Shown piece after piece: positions 22,255 to 32,689 of a stretch of 64,000 bases of DNA. The notes under the pieces were generated by a model. It was not told the origin of the DNA, searched no databases, and worked only from the letters and a program-made list of their open reading frames with translations. The translations under genes and the position numbers were made by a program. Numbering within the stretch: the stretch's first letter is position 1; each line of letters starts with the position of its first letter. Source of the DNA: Artemisia argyi. Lineage: Eukaryota > Streptophyta > Magnoliopsida > Asterales > Asteraceae. Where the stretch lies: positions 100,020,147 to 100,084,146 of the forward strand of contig CM060697.1 of NCBI GenBank assembly GCA_030686995.1, given 5' to 3'.

Positions 22255-25200
22255 GACATATTTCGATAACCTGCCAAGAACAGAAGAGTTTGTATTTGGA
22301 AACCGTTTTGAATTTGGTTCCATGGGGTTAGGAGTAAAATCTAAATCACACTCATAGACAGTTGCTACTTGTTTAGCTTGAGCTATTTCTAATTTGCCGT
22401 CCTGAAGAGTGAACTCTCTACCCGTTGGAATCCACATACAATACTTAAGGTAGTTCCTAGGCATTCGAGTAATAGTGGTAGACCTAAAGCGTGCAACTAA
22501 TCTTTCTAAAGATCTAGATCTGGCACTAGGTCTTGCTGGAACATTCTTCTGTTCAGGCGTAACATTCACATTCTTAGAAACACATTCATCATGAACATCA
22601 TTGATTAAACTTTTCTTGCATATTAAACAAACAAAGTCATTACATGCATTAGAACCAGTACTTTCGACATTACATTCAGATGAATCATGTTTCTTATTAC
22701 AAAGCGATAAATTCCTAGGGTGTTCTTCTACTTCTTCAACTTTATTCTTGCTACTACTCTTAGAGGCAGGCGAGACTCTATTGTTCCTTGTATTGCTCTT
22801 AGGCGTTAGTCTGCTGCTCCTAGAGGTGCTTTCTAATCCTGTAGAAGGTAAGGCACACGCGTTAGGATTTATATTGTTGTTCTTTTTAGCATTACTAGAC
22901 TCTTTAGAATTATCCTTTTTGAATGCATTTGGCTTAGATGTGGAGGCAGACGCATTAGTGGGACTAATCCTAAAAAGGCCAGGTGCTAACACTTTTGGTG
23001 TTTCGACAATCGCTTTTTCTATATCAACCATCTTTTTATGTTCACTTTGCTTGGGCAAGGGTGTTGGAGTGACTGGTTTTGTCGAATCCTTTTTCTCATC
23101 GACTTTTGGAGCAAACCGTGAAATTGACATTTTAGGTTTTTGAACCGTGTTTGAAACATTTGGTTTCTCCGAAGTCAATGGTTTTGCAAACTTAGTTTCC
23201 TCACCCTTTCCTTTTTTACTTTCAAGCTGAGCCCTCAAAAGATCATTTTGCTCTTTCATTTTCTTTAAGTCACGCTCATACGACAATTTGTCATACTTCC
23301 ATTCTTCCTTTTTTCGATCAAGTTGTTTAAAATATGACACATTTTCTTTTTCAAGCTTTATGAGTGCATTTTCATATTTTGAAACAATTTCGGAGGTCTC
23401 AGCTCTCAGTCTTTCATCGTCTTGAACCGAATATGTTTGTAAAATGGACATAATATCAGTGGTCATAACAGCTTCGAAGAGAGAATCATTTAGGTTTTCC
23501 AAAACAATCATGTTTTCACGAATATCATTAGCTTCGGTTACTAGGGATTTGTGGTCCTTGACAAAGTCAGCCGTTTCTTTTAAGAAAACTTGTTCAAAAT
23601 TTTTTACACTCGCGCTGATGTTATTCAGTGGAACAGTAATTTCGTTTTGAAACACCTTTTTCTGTTCGATGTGAAAACTAGAATGCCAGTTGTTAATATC
23701 GATGGAAGTTTTAGATTTAACAATGTTTTGAAGTTCTTGAATTCTCATTTTAACGTCATCGAGAATGTCTCTAGCCTCACTTGTTTTAAAAGTGTTGTTA
23801 GAGAACATTTGTTCTAATTTTGAAAGAGATTTGGAAACAACTTTCTTTTTAGACAAGAATTTTGCAAATGGTCGTTTTATGGAAAACGCAGATGGTTCTG
23901 TTTGTGGAACAAAAGTGATTCCCGAAAGTTTGTTCAATTTGTTGTAATCAATGGGTTTCAAATCCTTTTGTTTCATTTTATTTATGCTCTCTTCGACATG
24001 TTCAATCGTTAGCACAGAATCCCGAACGACGGGAGGATCATGTTTGGTATAAATCACATTACCATTGTACAAAACATTCTGTTCTTGTTGAGCTTTCTTG
24101 AGATTACAAGGGGTGTTGTTACCAAGAGCCATTTTATGTTTCGTATGGTAAATCGGATTAATTTGATTTGAAATCATTTTCATTGTTTGACTCGACTGAC
24201 CCGACTTAACCACTAATTCTTCTAAATGAGCAATCATGTGTTCTGACTCTACGATTTCTTCCAAAAGTTTGTCTTCTTTCTTTGCAAAATCCTTTTTCAA
24301 CTCATCCATTTCTTTTTCAAGATTGGTATAAGCTGTTTTTTGTTTAGAAAGTTTGTTTTGTAAATCAGAAATTTCCGCGTTTAAAGATTTTATCTTTTTG
24401 AAAGAATGAACATCAAGTGTATCAAACTTGAGTTGCAATTGTTGTTTCTCTGAAACAGAATTTTGATAACCAGTTTCTAATTCAGACAATCTTTTGTTAT
24501 GAAATTCAAAAGCTTTAACGGTGGATTTGTAACTCTCAAGCTCAGCGGTCAATTTAACATTCACGGCTTTAACATCGCGATTGACCTTTTTCACATTCTC
24601 AATTTCAATACGACAATTATTCAATAATGATTCAAACAAAGCACGTGTTTCCTCATCATTCTCAACATGCTGTGAAACGAAGCCTCCATTATGATTCACA
24701 TCTGGAGTTGCTGAAGGAGTATTGCTACTACTTGGCGTGTCCAGGAATGTATCATAAATGGGTGTTAGCTTCTCAGAATGCTGTTCCTCATGAGGAGACA
24801 TATCAAATATATCATTATTGTGACATGTGTTGAAGTTTGATACCTCAGATGGTGCATTGGTGTCATAACCAGGAAGTGTGTCAGAATCCGTGTCATACTT
24901 AGCTTCCTGAAGATTCGCCATGAATATGCAGTTCGCATCGATATCCTCTCTATCTTCCATGTCATCCATAAGAGCCATAAAGTCATTCTCCTCTGCGTTC
25001 AACTGAAATCCTGCCTCAGCCTTTTGTGCCAACATCACTGCTTTCTTCAAGTACGCTAGATCTTTCTTGTTTGGCTTAGTAGGACAGTTCCTTGCCATAT
25101 GACCTACACCCTGGCAGTTGAAACACTTTACCGGATTACCCTGATTCGTATTTCCCAAATTCCCAACTACTGGAGCTGCAACATTTCTATTCTGATTACC

Positions 25201-25400
25201 CATTGCCTGATTACCAACATTCTGACCCCTCTGATTTCCAACAACCTGACCCAACTGATTCCCTGCATTCTGACCATACTGATTCCCTGCATACTGACCT
25301 GCATTCTGCATATTCTGATTGCCCATATTAAATCCCGTAGCATATCCTTGCTGATTCCCATAAACTCCAACCATTTGGCCCCGTTGCCCATATTGAAACT
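22219..25400 (-). CDS. copia gag C-terminus: zinc knuckle and long coiled-coil linker
   Basis: About 1050 residues. N-terminal: Asn/Gln/Gly repeats (NQxGQNxGNQ units, first 70 residues), then the zinc knuckle CFNCQGVGHMARNC. A long charged helical region follows with heptad-like Leu/Lys/Glu patterns (LNAEISDLQNKLSKQK, LEKEMDELKKDFAKKEDKL; later YERDLKKMKEQNDLLRAQL). Then a Ser/Lys-rich stretch and a second Cys-rich patch (CLICKKSLINDVHDEC). Such linkers are known in Asteraceae SIRE elements but their role is unclear. It ends one frameshift before the protease active site. Its start is set by a frameshift from gag near 25400, not by the Met at 25374. Confidence 0.85.
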
Positions 25401-26456
25401 CGGCTGAGCGATCTGCCTGTTGCGAGTATTCGATGAAATCCTTTGGTTGTTGTTTGTTGGTGCAGAATAGCGTCCTTGGAATGCCTTTGACAGAAAAGCA
25501 AACGCTTGAGTCAATGCTGCTGCAGCTTCATCATTGTCAGTGAATTCTGGTTCTTGGAAGTGTGGGTATTGCTGTTGTGGAATAACTTCTTGTTGTTGTG
25601 GGTAGAACTGTTGTTGGTAGACCGGTGTTGGTTGTTGAATGCATGATGGTCGCATGTAGTTGTGAATGGATGATGATGGTTGTTGAGTGTTCACTTGTAA
25701 TGGTGTTGGTGTATTAGCAATTAGTGCGAGAGGATCATGATTCTTTGCCAATCTTTCTTTCCTAACTTCATTAGCCTCAGCTTGGTTTTGCTTCAGAAAG
25801 TCATATAGTTGATCATAATTCACCTGATGTAAGTCCTTTGTCTGATTAACAATTGTAACATAACGACCCCATTCTTCTGGAAGGTTATTGACGAATTTGA
25901 TGTTTGTTGCAATTGTTCGAGGTGTCAACTTGTTTCTGATTAACTCATTCATCAACGTGCAAAACCTTGTGTAGTATGACTCAATCTGTTCACCTTTAGT
26001 GGATGTGAAGTTCTCCCATTCAGTAAGAAGTTTGTTCTCAACGTCTTGTTGTCCAATCTCTGTTCCATGACAAATCCTTCTAACACGTTCCCACATAGCA
26101 TGAGCAGTTTCACAGCTGTCGACCGCAGCAAAGATCTCCCGAGGTAATCCAAGTTGGATTAGATGCATTGCCATATCATCAGCTTTGATCTGCGTCTTGT
26201 CTTCATCTGTGTAATCTTCTTCTGTTTGTAAACGCATGTATGGTTCAGTAGGATTTGTTGAGTTTGGATTACCGGCAATTTGAACTTGTCTTGGCTGAAA
26301 TGGACCATTCTTAATGGAGTTGAGCATGAGGTTACCATCAGTCTTAGTTTTAATGTAACGAAGCATGCGACTTGTCCATGGGAGATATCCACCTTTTTCA
26401 AGCATTGGAGGTCGGTTTTCCGCACCTGCTGCATGAATATCTTGCTGAGATGCCAT
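25395..26456 (-). pseudogene. copia gag N-terminal domain
   Basis: From the Met at 26456 (MASQQDIHAAGAENRPPML) the frame shows the copia gag fold: GGYLPWTSRMLRYIKTK, IFAAVDSCETAHAMWERVRR, GEQIESYYTRFCTLMNELIR, INFVNNLP-like IKFVNNLPEEWGRYV, then a Gln/Pro-rich region. An upstream Met at 26537 is possible but adds leader-like residues. Near 25400 a frameshift moves the open frame from gag (into nonsense GAKWLEFMG) to the repeat-rich frame that carries the zinc knuckle. It forms the particle shell; that is family knowledge. Confidence 0.87.
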
Positions 26457-26537
26457 TTGATGAAGTTTAGATGGATAAAGTTGAGAATTGGATCGTTCCA
26501 ACGAAATAGGAGTTGTGTTTAGAGTGAGTTGATGCAA

Positions 26538-27531
26538 GTTTTTATGGTGAAAATTTTGACTGAAAACCTTAAAACCTCAATAACTTCGTCTCGGAGCGTT
26601 TTTAGGCCTCGAAACTTCGCGTGTCGATCTCCTCTGTCTGACGGTCGTTTTGACAGCTGATTCGTCGAAAACGGAGTTACGGTTCAAAAGTTATGGCCGT
26701 TTGAAGTTTGGTTGTCAAAAACCTCACTTTTGTCAAAATTCTCGAAACTTTGCTTGTTCTCGACACTTATGAGAGATTGCGAAAATTTCAGGATTGCGAG
26801 ACTTTGGTTTTCGAAACTTTGGTTTGCGAAACTTGGATTGCGAAACTCTTGAATTTTGAAACTTCTGATTGCGAAACTTAGTAGTTTGCGAAAAAGTGTT
26901 TCTCGAAAAATAAATTTTCGAAAAAATAGTGTTCTCGAAATTATGCAGTTTTCGAAAACCTTGCAATGTTCTCGAAAATTGTTATTTTTTCGAAAACCCA
27001 ATCACACAAATTTCGAAATTTAGCCACAAGTCGAAGTAATTTCTTTCTTATACAAGAGAGAAAATACCGAGTATCCAACTATGATCACAAACGGAGTCGA
27101 TTCTTGTGTTCTCGAAAATCTGACAAGATTTCGAAAATATGGGAGGTGATTTCGAAACTTTGTCAAAATTTGATAATGCTTAAAGCTCACCCAAATGAAG
27201 TTTGTAATCCAAGATTCTTGTACTTTTAGGTTTAAAAACACCAAAACTTGAAGAAAGTTCCAAACTTGAAGATTTTTATAAAAACTTTTTGAGATCTCGA
27301 AAACAAGTACAAAACCAAAGTCGATTTTTTAAGCTAGAAATTTTCAAAAAGATTAAAACTTTCTTGTTAGATAGGGTTTATAACACTAGTTTGTAATCAA
27401 AAAAGTGTTAAAAGCCATGAAAAACAAGAAAAGTAAGAATTTTTATGAAAATAACGTGTAGAAAGCTTAAAAAATACGAAAAACACAAACACCCAACACT
27501 CCTAAATCATTGTTAGGCGATTGATACCACT
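26538..27531 (-). other. copia 5' leader, CGAAA-rich, with primer site
   Basis: About 1 kb between 5' LTR and gag. The stretch 26700-27310 is full of TCGAAAA, GCGAAAC and related words on the two strands, far more than in the surrounding DNA. The primer site (AGTGGTATCAATCG on the - strand) lies at 27515-27530 directly against the LTR. Confidence 0.75.
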
Positions 27532-27938
27532 TGTAGGACCTTAAATAACACAACTTTATCACAAATATAGAAGATTACAAGAAGAAAGATGGTGACTTGG
27601 TGAGAGTATATGGATCGTATATGTGTAACTAGAGAGATGGAAAATGAGAGAATATTATTAAGAAACACACACAAATACACACACAAGCACACACCTCAAA
27701 TGAGCCTTTGAGGTGTTTAAATAGTTCTTAACATGAGATGCCCTATGGGCTTTCTATGGGCTTGGGCTTGGACTTGGTTACATGGTTGGATAACTAGGCT
27801 TATGAAACATAGCACATAACATATTAGTTCGCCAAGTCCAAGGCCCAATGACTAAACTATTAATAATCTTAACAAACGACACAAAGTTACAATATGAGAA
27901 TGACCATCACTTCTATATATATATTTTTAATGCTAACA
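27532..27938 (-). repeat. 5' LTR of the SIRE-type copia element
   Basis: 407 bases, partner of 15776-16182, followed by CTCAT. A TTTAAATAG sequence (near 27716) and TATATATATATTTTT near the end are candidate promoter parts, but none is proven. Confidence 0.95.
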
Positions 27939-28476
27939 CTCATGGTTCTGGGATTTTTGGTTTGTTCGCATGGTTTACTTTTAGTTATATTAATTTTTTG
28001 AAATTGGGCTTTGTGTTGGTTTTTGGGATTTGCTTGTTTCGTTGTTCGATCTCAAGAGCAGAAGATTTTTTGTTGTTGACTAGTATTGGACATCTGTATT
28101 TAATTTGGACTTTTGGATTACTTTGTATCGAGCCTTTGGATTAAAATTGGGCTTTTGAAGTTTTGTTTGAAATTGGGTCAATTTTGTTTTGGACTATTTT
28201 GTTAGTATTTGTTTGTTTGGTGATCTTTGGTATTTACTGTTTCGAACTTTTTTAATACCAAGATCACAAGAGATTTGAAAGATTTGTTATTTGGCTATTG
28301 TATTTGGAAGTTGGACCGTAACCCTTATTATATATAAGTAGGTCATTAGAATTATTATCCGTATCAATATTTGGGACATTTGAATTATTAGAGTTCATTC
28401 GTCAAGTTATGTATTAACTTGAATTTGTTTGATACTTGGATTATTTGAAGTTTGGACAGTAATACTTATCAAATAA

Positions 28477-28794
28477 GTGGGTCATTAGAATTTGAAATTT
28501 GAAGATCGATTTGGTGTTTGAAGACTTGTTTATAATCGGGTCATTCGGATTTTGTTCGATCGTTGAAATTTGTCAGTTTGGAAACTTTGTAGCTTCGTTT
28601 GTCGGGATTTTGAAGTTGGTTTCCCGAATTTGATAGTGGGTCATTAGAATTTGAAATTTGAAGATCGATTTGGTGTTTGAAGACTTGTTTATAATCGGGT
28701 CATTCGGATTTTGTTCGATCGTTGAAATTTGTCAGTTTGGAAACTTTGTAGCTTCGTTTGTCGGGATTTTGAAGTTGGTTTCCCGAATTTGATT
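28477..28794. repeat. 159-bp tandem duplication
   Basis: The stretch GTGGGTCATTAGAATTTGAA to TTTCCCGAATTTGAT occurs at 28477-28635 and 28636-28794 with near-perfect identity. It lies in the interior of the small non-coding LTR element. Confidence 0.85.
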
Positions 28795-29045
28795 GTCGTT
28801 GTTGAAGATCATTTAGGCCGATTTGTTTATTTGGTTGACCGAGTTTGAATTTGTTCGTTAACGTTTGATTGTTCGTTTTGAAGTCATCGGCGTTTGCTTT
28901 GGATCGAATTTGTTGGGTTGCTTTTGGAAACCGATCGTTTGATTTGAATTTGGCTAGCATCTTTGGCATTTGAAATTTGGAATTCGGAATTTGAACCTTG
29001 AATTTGATTTGAAGCAGGTGGAGGAGTTTAAGTCACGGTGGAGAT

Positions 29046-29242
29046 TGTTAGAATATGACTTAAACTCTAAAGGGCTTTTGGTAAATTTAGTAATTTGTTT
29101 GCATTAGAATTCTTTGTACCTTTTGAATTAGTTTTTGTGTTAGTACATTTGAATTTGGTTTTGTATTTGGTTTGATAGTTTGAATAAAGCTTCCGCTTCG
29201 TTTGTGTGATTTGTTATTTGTTTCGTCTTTGAATTACTAACA
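29046..29242 (+). repeat. right LTR of the small non-coding LTR element
   Basis: Starts TGTTAGAATATGAC after a purine-rich tract and ends TTACTAACA. It matches 9582-9835 but has an internal deletion of about 77 bases. Beyond it the sequence (CACAAGATATAGGACC) is the original flank shared with units at 40.87 and 47.92 kb. Confidence 0.8.
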
Positions 29243-29518
29243 TATGTGCATTCAAATTTTTCACAAGATATAGGACCGACACAAAGCTTGTTATTAGCAT
29301 ATGCCTTTTGAAATCCTTTCCTGAACAGTCATGCCAAGATGTAGTCATGTAGTGAACTTTAGACATTGTATTTATTTTCCATATTAGAATTTAGAAGTCA
29401 TGAAATAAGTACAAGACATAGTGATCTGGAAGAATGGAAATGATACATTATTAAGTTTTGGATATATATATATATACGTATTTGGGAGCCTTTTAAAGCA
29501 GCATTAACTACTAATGGT

Positions 29519-30748
29519 TCAGTGGAAATTCGCACAAGAAGTCTGCTTACGTAGTAAGGAAGAACTAAACCCAAAAGACGAATTCTCTACATCAAACAAC
29601 AGAAAGTTATCCTCAAACTGATATGTCCCGATAATGATTGCATGTTCACTTTTAGCGCCACCATCAACCAAAGCCAGACATGCCACTTCTTCTGTTACCT
29701 GTTTAATAGAGTTAGCACTGGAAATTGTCCAGTTCTTTCCACCCTGGAGATTTAAAAGGATATCAGGAACTTTTAAAGCAGCTTGGGTACCATTTGTGGA
29801 GGTGCTGTAACAAAGGCTAAATGGTGTGATTGGATTTGCTTTCGGGATTCGTTTTGTAACCATTGAGAACCTCCTAACCACTGGATTGTAAATATCTGTT
29901 CTAAGAGTTGTGTAAGCCTCAACTGAACTAAGCTTAGCAGTGGTATTTCCTGGAAGGTCAACTGACCTCTTTTTAATTACAATAGAATTGATACCGATAA
30001 AGTATCCGAAAGAATCTGGATGCGTTAGCAATGGAGTATAAGAGAGTAAACTCCTTACATCAACATCTGAAAGATAATAAGGACCATTTCCATAGAATAG
30101 AATCCCAGGAGCGGCAGATGCGCTAGGTAAACATAGAGATAATGTTCTATTGAGTGATGGTTGATTTAAGGAAGCTGGCAATGCATATGGGGATGTCGAC
30201 AATGCTAGGACACCAGTAACATCTCTAGGGTATGACAGGAATGCCGTAGAAGGATTAACACAACCCACGTTAGCATTAGCATAATAGATATTATTACTTG
30301 TCTTCATCTTCATATAAAATGTGTCATTGCTGAGATAGCTTATGACACATCTACCGTCAAGTGGGTCCACCACATTGTATGGACAGTAGCACCATCCCTC
30401 CTCGTAACATGCATCTTGGGCCGGAGGGCAGGAAGGACTTTTAGAAGAGGAAGAAGTTCGCACTTTGTTACATATATCTTCGTAGGAAGGGACGACAGGG
30501 GTACAAACTCCAGGGCAATAATTGCCTGGTTGCATATTCCAGGTGGGCCAGCAACCAAACCATGTGAAAGGAGCGTCGATGTCTATAAGGTAGTTTGTGG
30601 CTTCTTTAAAGATATGTGCGCTGTAGAGCGGCTTAGCAGCATCTGTATGTTTGTTTAGTGGAAGATAAAAGTCAGATTGTGCTATGGCTTCATGTTGATA
30701 GGAGATAAAGGCTAGAAGTAGAACTATAACTTGTGGAAAATGAAGCAT
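29519..30748 (-). CDS. TAXI/EDGP-like secreted A1-family protein, copy 1 (non-catalytic)
   Basis: Single-exon, 409 residues from the Met at 30748, chosen because a signal peptide follows (VIVLLLAFISYQHEAIAQ) and a TATA box lies about 55 bases upstream; the longer frame to 30844 starts before that TATA box. The mature part has a cysteine-rich N-lobe (CWPTW, YCPGVCTP, CPYNVVDPLDGRC), FYGNGPYYL, VRRFSM and CYST segments of the TAXI/basic-7S-globulin/EDGP branch. The first site is DID instead of DTG, and the second catalytic Asp is missing (SSVEAYTTL). Relatives inhibit fungal or bacterial glycanases in the cell wall; that role is inferred. Unlike copies 2 and 3 it lacks the Cys of VSCYEDIC (here VPSYEDIC) and has a new one (DACYEEGWC). 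Confidence 0.88.
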   Translation of the reverse strand: MLHFPQVIVLLLAFISYQHEAIAQSDFYLPLNKHTDAAKPLYSAHIFKEATNYLIDIDAPFTWFGCWPTWNMQPGNYCPGVCTPVVPSYEDICNKVRTSSSSKSPSCPPAQDACYEEGWCYCPYNVVDPLDGRCVISYLSNDTFYMKMKTSNNIYYANANVGCVNPSTAFLSYPRDVTGVLALSTSPYALPASLNQPSLNRTLSLCLPSASAAPGILFYGNGPYYLSDVDVRSLLSYTPLLTHPDSFGYFIGINSIVIKKRSVDLPGNTTAKLSSVEAYTTLRTDIYNPVVRRFSMVTKRIPKANPITPFSLCYSTSTNGTQAALKVPDILLNLQGGKNWTISSANSIKQVTEEVACLALVDGGAKSEHAIIIGTYQFEDNFLLFDVENSSFGFSSSLLRKQTSCANFH

Positions 30749-30800
30749 GTTTGAATGATTGTATTTTGTCAATTGTGTGATTTTGATATAGGTCGAAGCA

Positions 30801-30810
30801 TATTTATATA
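30801..30810 (-). promoter_or_regulatory. TATA box of TAXI-like copy 1
   Basis: TATATAAATA on the - strand, about 55 bases before the start codon. The same box at the same distance is found before copies 2 and 3, which supports it. Confidence 0.7.
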
Positions 30811-31084
30811 GATACATAATGGAACACCGAACATGTGCATGCACATTCTCTAAGTTGTCTTTTAATTGAAGCTAACTTGGTGGCATTAGCATTTTAATTC
30901 AAACTATTTATAGAAACTCCATATGCAATTAAAGTTAGTTTCTTTTGGACCAATTAACCACATTTAAGTTGGTCAAAATAATTGTTCACGAAGTAATGGA
31001 TTAATATCCTCTGTTCACAGGAAAAGTTCGTGGATTAATCATAAGTATATTTATGCTAATACAAAGACTTATTCTAAGGAGTCG

Positions 31085-31730
31085 AGTTATTCTACAAACC
31101 GAACATTACTCACATACCTCATCCACACTATCCATTTAAAAAGGAAATCAATGGTTGAGATTAAAAGCATTTTAATATTTCACCCATTTTTTATAATTTA
31201 AATATCTCTTAAACCGTTAATCGTTAAGCAAAAATAATTACACCATCGCGACGGGCATTTAATTATCTTTCTATAGACGGGCACTTTGATATACTTTCGA
31301 AAAATTTTAAAAAATCATTTTTTTCACGTCTTTTTTTCGTGGCCGAAAAAAATATCATATATGATATTACATATCATATATGATATGTAATATCATATAT
31401 GATATGATATATATCATATATGATATGTAATATCATATATGATTTTTTCGGTCACAAAAAAAACGTGAAAAAACGAAGAAAAAAAATTTTTGTCGAAAAT
31501 ATGTCAAAGTGCCTATCTATAGAAAGATAATTAAATGCCCGGCGTAACGGTATATTTTTTTCCGCTTAACGATTAACGGTTTGAAAGATATTAATATTTG
31601 AAAAAAAATGATGAAAGTGAGTTTTTTAAATTGTTGGGATTAATCTCATCCATTAGATCAAATAAAGATGGAGGAAAGATGGATGGTGGAGATTAGTCCC
31701 TTGGTATGTAAAAAAAGTTTGGTCCTCAAA
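31085..31730. mobile_element. foldback (long inverted repeat) element
   Basis: Two arms of about 300 bases form a near-complete palindrome. Examples: AACCGTTAATCGTTAAGC (31212) against its complement GCTTAACGATTAACGGTTT (31565), and GGGCATTTAATTATCTTTCT (31254) against AGAAAGATAATTAAATGCCC (31521). The centre is made of ATATCATATATGATAT repeats (31350-31445). Outer parts (TACCTCATCCACACTATCC) also pair, loosely, with 31650-31700. It sits upstream of copy 1 of the TAXI-like genes and is absent at the matching place of copy 3. No coding frame. Confidence 0.85.
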
Positions 31731-32036
31731 TGATCTTATATCTATTCTAAGTTATATTTTAATACTGGAATAACTTTACTTTTATTTTTAACTACTATAA
31801 AGCATTTAAGCAATATATATATTTTTAAACTACTATAAAGCATTTAACATTTGCTGTCCATTGATCTTTAACATGAGTCAGGCCATCTCAGATATAAGTC
31901 ATATCTAGAACAGCCAAATCAGCTCGTTGGCGAGCTCTAATAACTTCAATTTTTACTGAGGAGATTTCAGATTCACGGAGACGCATTCCCCGTGTCAAGA
32001 ATTGAGTATAGATTTGGAGTATCGTGACGTCTCGTC
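31731..32036. other. spacer shared with the flank of TAXI-like copy 3
   Basis: TTATATTTTAATACT...ACTATAAAGCATTTAA resembles 50020-50085, so this is the original upstream flank of the first TAXI-like unit. No gene was seen. Confidence 0.5.
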
Positions 32037-32629
32037 TTAGGCATCCCATTTCGTATCTTGGAAATTTGGAAAAGCGTTAGAAGGTCCTCCAACTTCATAA
32101 GTAGAGGAAGGGCCTCCGATGATATAATGTCTACCCTCAGTAATGGGGGTCATCGTAACATGAACCTCAGAGCTTGTTGGAGTAAGTGGTGAAACTGGTG
32201 ATAGCTGAGGTGGAGATCCATTAGGTATGACATCCGCATAAAGATGGTCTTCTTCCTTTTCGTCATTATCAGAAATCATATCCATGTCATCATCATCATC
32301 ATGGATCTTGTTTTCATCTTCTTCCAGATCATTGTTCGGATCATCTCTTCTTCGTCGGCTTGATCTTCATACGGTTCCTCATCCTCGTCATCCCCGAAGT
32401 CTACAAAATCAAGATAATCATCATCTTGATTAGGAGAATTTTGTAGTTGGATGGGAGCCTCGGGTGATTGCTCATGTTGAGCCGGTATAGCTTGATCTTG
32501 AACAACGAGATTGTGATCTAGGGAGGGTGGTACAGACATGATGTCTGCATAAAAGTATAGATGTTTGGAATTAGTTAAACGTTCATAGCAATAAAAACAG
32601 TGATATGTCAAATAGTAGGCATGGCACAC
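32037..32629 (-). pseudogene. acidic gag-like relic of a gypsy element
   Basis: Two overlapping frames (32629-32276 and 32285-32037) are joined by a frameshift near 32285. They encode a very acidic, Pro/Ser-rich chain (DDDYLDFVDFGDDEDEEPYE; later DNDEKEEDHLYADV, SPVSPLTPTSSEV). There is no host gene motif. A primer-site-like sequence and an LTR-like start lie directly upstream, so I read it as the N-terminal gag part of a - strand gypsy element, truncated at about 32037. Confidence 0.5.
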
Positions 32630-32689
32630 GGAACATAAAGACTATAATGAGTGGAACGATAAGTAATGCACCCTGGTTCTCTATAACTG

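Larger units (their letters stand above)
15776..27938 (-). mobile_element. Ty1/copia LTR retrotransposon, SIRE/Maximus type, 12.2 kb
   Basis: Complete structure: two 407-base LTRs, target duplication CTCAT (15771-15775 and 27939-27943), Met-type primer site beside the right LTR (TGGTATCA on the - strand, near 27520), purine tract beside the left LTR, and the copia order gag, protease, integrase, RT, RNase H. The great size, the long coiled-coil region after the gag zinc knuckle and the 2.5 kb 3' region fit the SIRE/Maximus lineage; no env-like frame was seen. The LTRs suggest a recent insertion, yet the coding frame carries at least five disabling changes. Confidence 0.93.
9836..29045 (+). 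mobile_element. interior of the small non-coding LTR element, split by two insertions
   Basis: The element's own interior survives as three pieces: 9836-9935, 15678-15775 and 27939-29045. The rest is the gypsy element and the copia element. The pieces are TTTG- and TTGAAATTTG-rich and show no open frame with retroelement domains. A purine run with GGTGGAGATTG just before 29046 serves as the polypurine tract. It fits a TRIM/LARD-type non-autonomous element. Confidence 0.65.

Noticed and set aside
22601..23143. 180-residue leucine-rich + strand frame with apparent membrane segments
   Set aside because: It is the antisense of the Lys/Glu/Ser-rich copia linker; the leucines come from AAG/GAG-rich codons read backwards.
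30416..30658. Antisense frame (MGRRAG...) conserved in all three TAXI-like genes
   Set aside because: Conservation follows from the near-identity of the coding strand; there is no separate signal such as a start context or domain.
30749..30844. N-terminal extension of the TAXI-like proteins to upstream Met codons
   Set aside because: These codons lie at or before the TATA box, and the signal peptide begins at the downstream Met in all copies.
32037..32629. Acidic protein as a host nuclear gene
   Set aside because: It is broken by a frameshift, has no host motif and lies beside a primer-site-like and LTR-like start.
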